The notes beneath the pieces were generated by a model. That model searched no databases. It had not been told where the DNA came from and worked only from the letters and a program-made list of their open reading frames with translations. The position numbers and the translations under genes are program-made. This document shows, piece by piece, positions 27,673 to 36,693 of a stretch of 64,000 nt of DNA (position 1 is its first letter; each line of letters begins with the position of its first letter). This stretch comes from Luteolibacter pohnpeiensis (GTDB lineage Bacteria; Verrucomicrobiota; Verrucomicrobiia; Verrucomicrobiales; Akkermansiaceae), in assembly GCF_016595435.1 (NCBI RefSeq), contig NZ_JAENIJ010000007.1, positions 62,001-126,000 on the forward strand, written 5' to 3'.

Positions 27673-28905
27673 CTACGGTTTGGCTTCGTTCAGGACTTTG
27701 GGCGCAGAGTTTGGCATCGGCTCTTGGGTCGATTCCGGTAGAAAATAAAATAACACTGCGATGATCAGATACACCGAGAGCAACTGCGCCCCTTCGAGCC
27801 AATTGCATTCACCGTCCCCGCAAATCTGAACCAAGATTGCGACGGCGACTCCAACGGCAACCACTTCCGGCAGCGAGAATTCCAAATTCATCGGTTGACC
27901 GAAAAAGTAGGACGCAAAGAGCAAGACGGGCGTCACGAACAAGGCGATTTGAATGCTGGATCCAGTGGCAATCCCGAGACTCAGATCCATTTTGTTTTTT
28001 AAAGCGACCACCACCGCTGTCGAGTGCTCGGCGGCATTGCCCACGGTTGCGACAACGATCACACCAACAAAAACTTCGGACAGTCCCAACGCATGCCGAG
28101 CAGCTTCAATCGAACCAACGAGGAACTCACTCATGAAAGCGACCAGAATCGTGGCACCTGCCAAAATCAACGTGGACCGGCCGATCGACCAGGCATCATT
28201 CTCCGGATCCCCATCATCTTCACCGTTGAATAATCCTTTATGAGTGACCAAAGAAAACAACAGCCACAATAGATAGGTCACCAACAACAATCCGGCGATC
28301 GCCAATGACAGTTTTTGTTCCGAATCCGGCGACCATCCCGCTGGCGTCGCTGCGGCGGACCAATGAAAGATCGTCGGAATGGTTAGACCGATCGCGGCAA
28401 GGCTGAGCGATGTCGAAGAAATACGTGCCGCCGTTTGGTTGAATGTCTGTCGGGGATAACGAATGCCACCCGCCAGCAATGATGCTCCAACCACTAACAG
28501 AATGTTGCCGATGATGGATCCGGTAATTGATGCCTTCACCACGCCTGTCAGTCCCTTCGAAAGGGCCATCAGACCGATGATCAACTCCGCGGCATTGCCA
28601 AAAGTCGCGTTCAGCAAACCTCCAATGCCAGGCCCTGCGCGTTCGCCTAAATGCTCGGTCGCGCGCCCCATCCATCCAGCCAGCGGAATGATACCGACTC
28701 CAGAAATCAAAAAGAGCAGCGTTTGATGATTCCATCCTGGCACGTAGCGGATTGCAAATGCCACCGGCACCGCAAGCAGCAGCCAATCAATCGGACGTAA
28801 AACGCCAAATATCGTAGGCTTGCCGGAATCAGGAACGCTGTGCATCGGCGCCAAACCTGCTCCATCCTCCGACAATCGCAACCCATTCGTGAGATCAATT
28901 CCCAC
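27673..28905 (-). CDS. Ca2+/H+ antiporter, CAX/ChaA family
   Basis: The 410-residue membrane protein has about eleven helices. It carries the two signature repeats of the Ca2+/cation antiporter superfamily: FGNAAELIIGLMALSKG in the first half and VGNAAEHSTAVVVALKNK in the second, each with the conserved Glu. It would expel Ca2+ (or Na+/K+) in exchange for protons across the inner membrane. The start taken is GTG 28905, with GAGG a few bases upstream; ATG 28845 is possible and would drop a polar N-terminus. A perfect ten-pair hairpin ends about 10 bases before the GTG. The glucoamylase gene starts 4 bp downstream. Confidence 0.9.
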   Translation of the reverse strand: MGIDLTNGLRLSEDGAGLAPMHSVPDSGKPTIFGVLRPIDWLLLAVPVAFAIRYVPGWNHQTLLFLISGVGIIPLAGWMGRATEHLGERAGPGIGGLLNATFGNAAELIIGLMALSKGLTGVVKASITGSIIGNILLVVGASLLAGGIRYPRQTFNQTAARISSTSLSLAAIGLTIPTIFHWSAAATPAGWSPDSEQKLSLAIAGLLLVTYLLWLLFSLVTHKGLFNGEDDGDPENDAWSIGRSTLILAGATILVAFMSEFLVGSIEAARHALGLSEVFVGVIVVATVGNAAEHSTAVVVALKNKMDLSLGIATGSSIQIALFVTPVLLFASYFFGQPMNLEFSLPEVVAVGVAVAILVQICGDGECNWLEGAQLLSVYLIIAVLFYFLPESTQEPMPNSAPKVLNEAKP

Positions 28906-28915
28906 CTCACCTCAA

Positions 28916-28944
28916 AGCTGGATCGAAACGCTCCCGATCCAGCT
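28916..28944 (-). promoter_or_regulatory. Leader hairpin upstream of the Ca2+/H+ antiporter
   Basis: Arms agctggatcg (28916-28925) and cgatccagct (28935-28944) form a perfect ten-pair stem with a nine-base loop. On the minus strand the hairpin ends 10 bases before the GTG start, next to the GAGG ribosome site. Only two T follow, so it is a weak terminator for the cupin gene at best. It could also affect initiation of the antiporter. Confidence 0.5.
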
Positions 28945-28965
28945 CCGAATCTCAACTAGACCCGC

Positions 28966-29439
28966 CTAGGAGGGCACCAGGGTTGCGGGATCGACAAATT
29001 CGATCCCATGGGCGACTCCGATCTCGGCGATGGTTGGGAAATCCGGGCCATCGGGCCGATAAAAGGGCTTCTCACATTGGGAAAAAAACGATTTTAACCC
29101 GTCTGAATTTGTCAGCACGTAGAGTTTGCCCGGAGTGTCTCCAATGTTGCGGAACGTATGAGCTTTTCCCCTAGGCAGATACACCGCTGTCCCCGGTCCA
29201 CCCTCGGTCCATGTTCCGTCAAAGAAGAACGAGAACCGGCCTTCTATCACCAGGAAGAATTCATCTTCGCGGTGGTGAATGTGCGGGGCCGGACCATCTT
29301 GAGGTGGTGCAATGTACAAGCCACCGGAAAGCCATCCATTCGTGGTCGTTCCATTTAAGAAAAAGTCGAATTCTCCGCCGAATACCGGCATGAAGTTTTC
29401 TTCACCGGGTTGTCTGATATTTTTGTTAGATAAGTTCAT
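28966..29439 (-). CDS. Cupin-domain protein
   Basis: The 157-residue product is a single beta-barrel cupin. Motif 1 is PHIHHREDEFFLVIEG, with two His and a Glu for metal binding; motif 2 is LPRGKAHTFRNIG with the last His ligand. The C-terminal part (LYVLTNSDGLKSFFSQ) is a short helix seen in quercetinase-like or sugar-binding cupins. There is no signal peptide. Function cannot be assigned from the fold. The peptidase-like gene ends 18 bp upstream and the antiporter starts 60 bp downstream beyond a hairpin. Confidence 0.88.
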   Translation of the reverse strand: MNLSNKNIRQPGEENFMPVFGGEFDFFLNGTTTNGWLSGGLYIAPPQDGPAPHIHHREDEFFLVIEGRFSFFFDGTWTEGGPGTAVYLPRGKAHTFRNIGDTPGKLYVLTNSDGLKSFFSQCEKPFYRPDGPDFPTIAEIGVAHGIEFVDPATLVPS

Positions 29440-29457
29440 CGAAGTGAGTGTTTGGTA

Positions 29458-31725
29458 TCAATGTTGTGTATTTTCATCCGGTGCCATCTGGGGCGTAACG
29501 GAAGGCCAGGAAATTTTCACCGACCCTTCTGAAGTCGGCCATGTGAGGGTATTACCGCGAAAAACTGCATTCAGAGGATTGATCGATATTTCAGGTGGAG
29601 GATAACCAAGCCCGGACAAACCAATCCCGATCGTCTCATGAACCGTGTTTATACTTCCGTCCGGCTGGACGATTTTGGTGGTTTCCACGTAAGTGCCATC
29701 CGCCACCAGACCGAACGGAAAGATCCGGGAATTAAGCATATCGATTGCCCCTGAATTCCAGATCACCTTTTGCAATGATCCGTCATTCTCTGGAGTGTTC
29801 GGATCGATCGATGTTAATGTGGATCCGCCCGACCAAGTCACCGTAACCCCGGTCTCTGGCTGGTGAGTGCCCGAGGCGGAAATGGTTCCGGTACAATCCG
29901 CCATATTGGAAAATGCGGTCGGAAGATATTGCACCGGCATTTCAGGTACACCGCGGCTGCCGTGAATATCACCACGGAACTTCACGTTTAGATCCATCAC
30001 GACTTTTTTCGAGCCCAGCCCAGTGATCTCGTATTTGAAGGGAACCGTCCATTGAGTGATCGGAACGGGATTGCTAACAGTTGGAAATGGATCATTCAAT
30101 TTCACCTGGATCGCTCCGACTGGAGGAGAAGAAGGCACGCGGATCGTGATTCCAACGTCAGGCTCCCAGCGAACGACTTTCATCGCCACGCCGCCCCATT
30201 CAACAGCTCGCTTGGTCTCGCCCGGATCCGCACCAAAATCTCCCTCGATGAGATATTTCGAGTAAGGTTCATTATCATAAGCCGACTCGGATAAAACCCG
30301 CATGATCGAAGGCTTGAGCAGATGACAAGGCTGAGTCGGATGATGTTTCCAGATCAGCTTCGCATTGGGCCGGTTCTGATCCGGGTATTTTGGACTAGGG
30401 TCATAGTAGTAACCCCGGACATCCATCCACCAATCAACCGCAGCAAACGTAAATGGCCGCTCCTTCGGACTGGAAATCGGCGGTTCCTGATTCATTCCAA
30501 GCAGCCGGTCAAAGATTTTCAGGCACGGGGTTCCGCTGTAATTTCCGGAAAGCCAATCGTAGCTCGCGTAAGATCCAACGCCTTGATCAATGAATGCCTG
30601 AGCGATGTCGGCAGTTGCACCGAAACAAGCATCGACCACCACGAGTGAGTGCTTGGCAAAGCGAAGATGGTTTTTCACAAACCCGGCATTGATCGTGTAA
30701 AATGGAGCTGGCTGCCCTTCCTCTCCCGCAAGCCCAAGCTCACCGCTCTTCAGCATCGCCGAATACTGTCCCTGAGTCGCAATCTGCCGAGTGACGAGCC
30801 CAACTGCGTCCGATCCATCGGGTTTTCGATATCCGCATCCATGGCTTTGCCAAAACATCACACCAATCTCTTGTGATGCGGACCAATTCATGATCTCCGC
30901 CAAGGTCGGACTGGAGTAATGGTGTGTATTGTATTGGTTGGCACTCAACCAGCCATTGATGACCGGACCCGAATTTGGAAAATGTTCCTCCAGCGAAAAT
31001 GAAGTGATCGCGAGGTTGCTGCCCGGTAGCTCGATCGTTGAATTTCCTGCATCGAATGCTTTCGCATTGCCAGGTGCGATGGGAGAAAATGGATCGCTCA
31101 GCGCCGATGATATCGTTTGAGACTCCGGCGGATCATTTGAGAATCTGGGTTTGTTCATCAACATCCCAATGGTTCCATCTTTGAACAAGAACGAGACGCT
31201 GTCGGAAATGGCTGAAACGCTGGCACTGGCAACCTCCGGTTGTTCCAGCAACCAACTGATAAGCATTTGTTGCGATTGCGCACGTGGCAAATCCCCCCAC
31301 TCTGTCATCTTACCGGTTGCGAAAGAAATGATATCTAACTGTCTCTGACTTCCGTTGGTCGTGGCATACTCGATTTGACATAAATTACTGTCATGAAGCT
31401 CCACTGTCGGCAAATCGTCATCCGGACTGACGCTGACACGAGCGAACATATGCCCTGCGGGGCGCACTTGCTCAGGGAGCCAGAACGTCACGGTTGCAGC
31501 GGAACCCTCCGATTGGGTTCCGATCATTTTTCGCCAGCTGGATTCCGGTTCCAGGCGATCCGAAATCTCAAGCACGGCTTGTTTTGAACCCTCGGGAATG
31601 GCCACCTCGATTTTAAATTTCCCATCGGGTTCAAAGCCGGAGCCCAAGTTCCTCGGCTCATCGGCAAGGGCAAGAATCGCCAGGGCCAGACTGGTGATGC
31701 AGATCAGAATTAAAGTGAAGTTCAT
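29458..31725 (-). CDS. Secreted protein with clan CD-like His/Cys dyad
   Basis: The 755-residue product has a signal peptide (MNFTLILICITSLALAILALA). The N-terminal 250 residues look beta-rich. The middle shows GVMFWQSHGCGYRKPDG and, about 75 residues on, LVVVDACFGATADIAQ. The His-Gly followed by a strand ending in Asp-Ala-Cys is the pattern of clan CD cysteine peptidases (gingipain C25, caspase and CHAT types). The C-terminal 250 residues include beta-sandwich-like segments (SASGTHQPETGVTVTWSGG). It is therefore a candidate secreted peptidase; activity is inferred from the motif only. It is the first gene of this part of the minus-strand run. The kinase gene lies divergently 118 bp away. Confidence 0.72.
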   Translation of the reverse strand: MNFTLILICITSLALAILALADEPRNLGSGFEPDGKFKIEVAIPEGSKQAVLEISDRLEPESSWRKMIGTQSEGSAATVTFWLPEQVRPAGHMFARVSVSPDDDLPTVELHDSNLCQIEYATTNGSQRQLDIISFATGKMTEWGDLPRAQSQQMLISWLLEQPEVASASVSAISDSVSFLFKDGTIGMLMNKPRFSNDPPESQTISSALSDPFSPIAPGNAKAFDAGNSTIELPGSNLAITSFSLEEHFPNSGPVINGWLSANQYNTHHYSSPTLAEIMNWSASQEIGVMFWQSHGCGYRKPDGSDAVGLVTRQIATQGQYSAMLKSGELGLAGEEGQPAPFYTINAGFVKNHLRFAKHSLVVVDACFGATADIAQAFIDQGVGSYASYDWLSGNYSGTPCLKIFDRLLGMNQEPPISSPKERPFTFAAVDWWMDVRGYYYDPSPKYPDQNRPNAKLIWKHHPTQPCHLLKPSIMRVLSESAYDNEPYSKYLIEGDFGADPGETKRAVEWGGVAMKVVRWEPDVGITIRVPSSPPVGAIQVKLNDPFPTVSNPVPITQWTVPFKYEITGLGSKKVVMDLNVKFRGDIHGSRGVPEMPVQYLPTAFSNMADCTGTISASGTHQPETGVTVTWSGGSTLTSIDPNTPENDGSLQKVIWNSGAIDMLNSRIFPFGLVADGTYVETTKIVQPDGSINTVHETIGIGLSGLGYPPPEISINPLNAVFRGNTLTWPTSEGSVKISWPSVTPQMAPDENTQH

Positions 31726-31843
31726 CGGCAGATCGGGGTCGAGGTCGGCGACTATTTCGGCTTAACTCGATTTCGTAAATGGGCCGAAAGGTGCATCACC
31801 TGCCTCTTTTCAAACCATCCGGTTTCGTGCATAAAACTCACCC

Positions 31844-34201
31844 ATGCTGACGCCCCGCGATGGAAACTCTGAACCGCTACACGATAGCGCGGAGTGGTTT
31901 CGTCTGTTATTCGAACGCAGTGCCGATGCGATGACTCTGGTTGATCCAGCGACTGGCATGTTTGTCGACTGCAACGAGGCTTCAGCAAAAGCTGTCGGTG
32001 CCAAGGATCGTTCAGAGATGATCGGGATTTCGCCTGCCAAAGTGGCGCCGGATTATCAACCGGATGGCAGAACCTCGCGCGAAGTTGCGGCAGAGGCAAT
32101 CAGCTCAGCCATTCAGAATGGAAGTCACCGCTTTGAATGGTTGCTGCGTCGTCTCGACGGACGGGAAACTCATGTCGATGTGGTCGCCACCGCGTTATCT
32201 TCTGCAGGCCGAACTTTAATTTTGACCACCACCCGGAACATCGAGCGAAGCAAACAAATCGAAGCCGATCTCAGGATTTCAGAAACCCGGTGGCGCCGCG
32301 TGTTTGAGCAGCTCCCCATGAGCATGCAGGTTTTCGCACCAGATGGAACGAGCAGGCAGATCAACAGCGCCTATGAGAAACTGTTTCATCTATCCGCGGA
32401 GGATTTGATTGATTTTAATATCTTACAAGACGAGCAATTACAAAAAGCAGGTATCACCGACAACATTCGCAGCGCATTCGAAGGTGACATATCCGTCGTC
32501 CCGCCGATTCCGTTTGAGTTGCGCCTGACCTCAGACGAACTTTCCAGAGGCCTCAAATGGATTGGATCTACGATGTTTCCCGTATTCGATGCGGAAGGGA
32601 AAATCATCGAGGTCGTTTGTGTTCATGAGGATCACACCGATCGAAAACTCGCAGAATATGAAGTGCGATTGTTGAACCAGAATCTGGAACAACGGATCGC
32701 GAAAAGAACAGCGGCGTTGCGCGAGTCAGAAGAAAAATTCAAGGCCTTGTTCGAATTTTCACCGTTAGGCATGGCGCGTGTCAGCTGGGAGGGAGATCTG
32801 CTTCAAGTGAATGAATCGTTCGCACGGACGATCGGATACACACCCGAAGAAACCACACAGCTCACCTATTGGGACATCACGCCTGAAAAATATCGGGATC
32901 AGGAATTGTTAATTCTCGATCTGGTGAAACGCGAAGGCCGATTTGGTCCATTCGAAAAAGAATACATCCATCGCGACGGACATCTGGTTCCCATCGTGAT
33001 CAATGGCATGCTCATCCGTGGAATTGATGGGCAGGAAGAACTATGGGGCATCGTGGAAGACATCACGCCACGCCGCCAGGCGGAGCAAACCATTCGTGAA
33101 TCTGAAAAGAAATTCCGCACCTTATTCGAAGAATCCAGCCACGGCGTGATGTTGCATGCGGCTGACCATTGCTTCAGCGAAGTCAATCCGGCCGCAGCTG
33201 AAATTTTTGGCATGTCACCTGCGGAATTTGTGGGCAAACACCCGGCCTCACTCGCTCCGGAATATCAATCCACAGGGGAACTTTCCTCGATCGTTGCCGA
33301 ACGGGAAATCCGCAAATGCCTGGAGGCCGGGACCGCTCGATTCGAATGGACACATATCCACACGCTGGGTCATGAGATCCAGGTTGAGGTGGTTCTTAGC
33401 CGTATCCAGTCCGGTGCAAAGCATCTGATGCAAGCGGTGGTCACCGATATTTCCGAGCGCAAGCGGGCCGAAACCGAGCTCAAGCGGGCCTTGGAAAGAG
33501 AACGCGAGTTGAATCAACTGAAGAGCAATTTCGTGTCGATGGTCTCACATGAATTTCGCACACCGCTAGGCATCATCCAATCATCTGCGGAGATACTTCA
33601 CGATTACCTTGGACAGTTGGAAGCAGCGGAGCGCGATGAGCAGTTGCAATCGATCATCAAGAATTCAAAACGAATGGCTGGCTTGATGGAAGATGTCTTA
33701 TTGTTAGGTCGGCTCGATTCCGGTCGGATGGAATTTTTGCCCCGTCCGCTCGATCTTTCCGGATTGTGTCGTCGTTTGGTCGACGAAGTCCGCTCCAGCA
33801 CCGAGAACTTTTGCCCGATTGAGTTTTCCACCGCGCGCCTTCCGTTAGAAGCATTGGTTGATGAAAGGTTATTGCGGCACATCCTGCTCAATCTGCTCAA
33901 CAACGCAGTCAAATATTCGAAAGATCAGCAGCCGGTGAAATTCCGCGCTCAGGCGAATGACCACTCCGTCATCTTCCAAATCCGCGATCATGGCATTGGA
34001 ATTCCGGACGTAGACTTGCCGAGTTTGTTCGAAGCATTCCGCCGTGGGTCCAACGTCGGACAAACACCGGGCACCGGACTGGGCCTCGTCATCGTTAAAC
34101 AAAGTGTCGAGCTTCATCAGGGCCAAATCGAAGTCGAGACCCGGCAATCCAGCGGCACCACCTTCACCGTTACCATTCCGCTTTTCCCCGAACTAGCATG
34201 A
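31844..34201 (+). CDS. Multi-PAS sensor histidine kinase
   Basis: The 785-residue product has no clear membrane helix, so it is probably cytosolic. Four PAS domains precede the kinase core, beginning near residues 15 (LFERSADAMTLVD), 150 (VFEQLPMSMQVFAPDG), 300 (KALFEFSPLGMARVS) and 425 (RTLFEESSHGVMLHA). The HisKA domain carries the phospho-acceptor His in VSHEFRTPLG near residue 569. HATPase motifs follow: LLNNAVKYSKD, RDHGIGIPD and GTGLGLVIVKQS. The gene overlaps the response regulator by 4 bp (ATGA), so the two are a coupled pair. The signal is unknown. Confidence 0.93.
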   Translation: MLTPRDGNSEPLHDSAEWFRLLFERSADAMTLVDPATGMFVDCNEASAKAVGAKDRSEMIGISPAKVAPDYQPDGRTSREVAAEAISSAIQNGSHRFEWLLRRLDGRETHVDVVATALSSAGRTLILTTTRNIERSKQIEADLRISETRWRRVFEQLPMSMQVFAPDGTSRQINSAYEKLFHLSAEDLIDFNILQDEQLQKAGITDNIRSAFEGDISVVPPIPFELRLTSDELSRGLKWIGSTMFPVFDAEGKIIEVVCVHEDHTDRKLAEYEVRLLNQNLEQRIAKRTAALRESEEKFKALFEFSPLGMARVSWEGDLLQVNESFARTIGYTPEETTQLTYWDITPEKYRDQELLILDLVKREGRFGPFEKEYIHRDGHLVPIVINGMLIRGIDGQEELWGIVEDITPRRQAEQTIRESEKKFRTLFEESSHGVMLHAADHCFSEVNPAAAEIFGMSPAEFVGKHPASLAPEYQSTGELSSIVAEREIRKCLEAGTARFEWTHIHTLGHEIQVEVVLSRIQSGAKHLMQAVVTDISERKRAETELKRALERERELNQLKSNFVSMVSHEFRTPLGIIQSSAEILHDYLGQLEAAERDEQLQSIIKNSKRMAGLMEDVLLLGRLDSGRMEFLPRPLDLSGLCRRLVDEVRSSTENFCPIEFSTARLPLEALVDERLLRHILLNLLNNAVKYSKDQQPVKFRAQANDHSVIFQIRDHGIGIPDVDLPSLFEAFRRGSNVGQTPGTGLGLVIVKQSVELHQGQIEVETRQSSGTTFTVTIPLFPELA

Positions 34202-34824
34202 AAACCATTCTCATCATTGAGGACGAACCCGAAATGCGTCGCAACCTTGCCACCATCCTTCGTCTCGAAAAATATCGTCCGTTAGAAGCAGGAAACGGAA
34301 GAGAAGGTGTCGATCTCGCGCTGAGTGAATGCCCGGATTTGATTCTTTGCGATGTGATGATGCCGGAACTTGATGGTTATGGAGTCTTAGCCGAGTTGCG
34401 CAGCCAGTCATCCACCGAAGCGACTCCTTTCATCTTCCTCACCGCACGCGGTGAAAAACCAGACATCCGCGCCGGGATGAATCTGGGCGCCGACGACTAC
34501 CTCACCAAACCCGTTGCGAAATCCGATTTACTGAACGCGATCTCATCACGGCTGAGACGAGCCGAACAAACAGGGACCGGATTCCAACCGGACTTTGCAT
34601 CGCCAGCCCCACTCATCGCTGCATTTGGTTTAACCCCGCGTGTCGCAGAAACCTTACTCTGGCTAGCGCAGGGAAAAACCAACGGCGACATCGCACTCAT
34701 CCTCGGAATCAGCGAGAGCACGGTCAAAAAGCATGTCCTTGAAATCTTCATGGCCTTGAATGTTGAAACCAGAACTGCAGCTTGCTTGATGGCTCTGGAA
34801 GCGATGTCCAAATCCCGAAAGTGA
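34198..34824 (+). CDS. LuxR-type response regulator
   Basis: The 208-residue product has a receiver domain (acidic pair in IEDEPE, phospho-acceptor Asp52 in LCDVMMPELDG, switch Thr in FLTARG, Lys in YLTKPV). A C-terminal LuxR/NarL helix-turn-helix follows (LTPRVAETLLWLAQGK and ISESTVKKHVLEIFM). It is a DNA-binding transcriptional regulator and the natural partner of the kinase whose stop it overlaps. The target genes are unknown. It converges with the ABC exporter with 12 bp between stops. Confidence 0.94.
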   Translation: MKTILIIEDEPEMRRNLATILRLEKYRPLEAGNGREGVDLALSECPDLILCDVMMPELDGYGVLAELRSQSSTEATPFIFLTARGEKPDIRAGMNLGADDYLTKPVAKSDLLNAISSRLRRAEQTGTGFQPDFASPAPLIAAFGLTPRVAETLLWLAQGKTNGDIALILGISESTVKKHVLEIFMALNVETRTAACLMALEAMSKSRK

Positions 34825-34836
34825 TCTCAACTCACT

Positions 34837-36693
34837 TCATCCGTTGGCTAAAGTATCAATCAAGGATGCTTCATTTTCCGCTTCGAATTGGCGCGTATAG
34901 AGCAAGTAATAGTGCCCTTTGGCAACCATCAGGTCGTCATGATTGCCGCTTTCCAGAATCCGTCCTTTTTCAATGACCAGGATGCGATCCGCCGTTCGAA
35001 TGGTCGACAGGCGGTGCGCAACCACGAAACTGATGCGGCCGTGAAAGATCGCTTTCAGTCCGTTCTGGATGAGTTGTTCCGTCTCCGTGTCGATCGATGA
35101 GGTCGCTTCATCCATGATGAAGATCCGCGGATTGGCAAGCAGCGCCCGAGCAAAAGAAACCAGCTGTTTCTGCCCTGTCGACAAGCGGTTCCCGCCCTCA
35201 CCGACATCGGTTTCATAGCCATTCTCCATCGCCCGGATGAACCCATCTGCATTGACGCTTCGCGCTGCGGCTTCGACTTCCTCATCCGTCGCTTCCAACC
35301 GGCCATAGCGGATGTTTTCACGGATGGTGCCGCTGAACAAATGTGGACCTTGCAGAACGATACCGAGATTCGATTGATACCAATCGAGACTGCGATCTCG
35401 CAAATCCTGACCATTCACCAGAATGCGGCCGCCTGTTGGCTCGTAAAAACGTGCAGCCAAATTGACAATCGTACTTTTCCCACCACCGCTAGCTCCCACC
35501 AGCGCGATGGTCTGGCCTGAACTAACGGTTAGATTGAAGCCACTCAACACCGGCTCACCTGTGGTGTAGGCGAAATCAACATGGTCGAAGTCAATGGCCT
35601 CAATCTTGTCGGGATACCCGTCTATCGCAAGTTCCGCTGGACGACCCGGGCGGTTCCACTCTGTCAATCTGGCTTTTACCGCATCGCTATCTGAAATGCC
35701 CGGAGTGGTCGCGAGAAGACTGAGCACACGTTCACCAGCGGCTTGAGCTCCCTGCATGTTAACCAAAACCTGGGCGATTTGATTGATCGGATTGAAAAAC
35801 TGCCCGGCATAGAAAATGAAGGCGACCAAGGTGCCGACACTCATGCCGCCACTTCGCACATCCACCCCACCTCTCCACAAGGCGATTCCCGCAGCGATAC
35901 TTCCAAGTGTTAGAACGATCGGAATGTAAACCGCCGACTGCATGGCATTCTGGATCGAAACGCCATACATCTGGGACGACAATCCCTGGAACTCCTGCAG
36001 GTTTTGCTTTTCCCGAACCAGCGATTTGGAAGTTCTCAACCCCTGCAGCGCTTCTGCAAACGCAGCCGTGATCATCGAGTTATACTTCCGCGTTTCGCGT
36101 GAACTCAGCAGCAGTTTTTTCTGAAAGATCGCGCTGATTACCACCAACGGCGGAACCACTGATAAAACCAGCAAACCAAGGACCGGATGAAGCACGATGA
36201 GAATCACCGCGATCACCACGACAAGGCAAACTGCCCAGAGCAAATCAAGGCTTCCCCATGCGATGATTCGCGCGAGCTTGTCACAATCTGAAGTAAGCCT
36301 GGAAATCAACCAGCCGGTTGGGCGGTGATCAAAGTAAGCGAATTCCAGTTCCTGCAGTCTCTTGAAACATTCCTCACGAATGTCGTGGCTCATGTTATTC
36401 GACAAGCCGCCTGCCGAGTTGATGAACGTCCAGACACCGATCGCGAGCATGAATGTTAGACCTGTGTAAACCGCAATCGGCGGCCACAAGTTCACTTCTG
36501 TTTTACCAACGACAGAGTCGACCGACCAACGGGTCACCAAGGCAAAACTCGCATCACACAAGGCGATGACCACCGCCGAAATCGCAAGCGGTATCAGCAA
36601 TCGCCGATAAGGCAACGCATGCCGAAACACGCGCCCCCACAACTTCAGGTCCAGCCGATCGCTGAACACATCTTCCTGAGCCTCTTCTTTCAT
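34837..36693 (-). CDS. ABC exporter half-transporter, catalytically consensus subunit
   Basis: From ATG 36693 the product is 618 residues: six membrane helices (type I exporter), then the nucleotide-binding domain. Walker A is VGASGGGKST, Walker B and catalytic Glu are in IFIMDEATSSID, and the H-loop is VVAHRLST. The signature is LSTGQKQ rather than LSGGQ. The ATG overlaps the stop of the upstream subunit (ATGA at 36690-36693), which fixes the start; a frame runs up to 36771 inside the other gene. With that gene it forms a heterodimeric exporter. The substrate is unknown (drug, lipid or peptide). Confidence 0.9.
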   Translation of the reverse strand: MKEEAQEDVFSDRLDLKLWGRVFRHALPYRRLLIPLAISAVVIALCDASFALVTRWSVDSVVGKTEVNLWPPIAVYTGLTFMLAIGVWTFINSAGGLSNNMSHDIREECFKRLQELEFAYFDHRPTGWLISRLTSDCDKLARIIAWGSLDLLWAVCLVVVIAVILIVLHPVLGLLVLSVVPPLVVISAIFQKKLLLSSRETRKYNSMITAAFAEALQGLRTSKSLVREKQNLQEFQGLSSQMYGVSIQNAMQSAVYIPIVLTLGSIAAGIALWRGGVDVRSGGMSVGTLVAFIFYAGQFFNPINQIAQVLVNMQGAQAAGERVLSLLATTPGISDSDAVKARLTEWNRPGRPAELAIDGYPDKIEAIDFDHVDFAYTTGEPVLSGFNLTVSSGQTIALVGASGGGKSTIVNLAARFYEPTGGRILVNGQDLRDRSLDWYQSNLGIVLQGPHLFSGTIRENIRYGRLEATDEEVEAAARSVNADGFIRAMENGYETDVGEGGNRLSTGQKQLVSFARALLANPRIFIMDEATSSIDTETEQLIQNGLKAIFHGRISFVVAHRLSTIRTADRILVIEKGRILESGNHDDLMVAKGHYYLLYTRQFEAENEASLIDTLANG

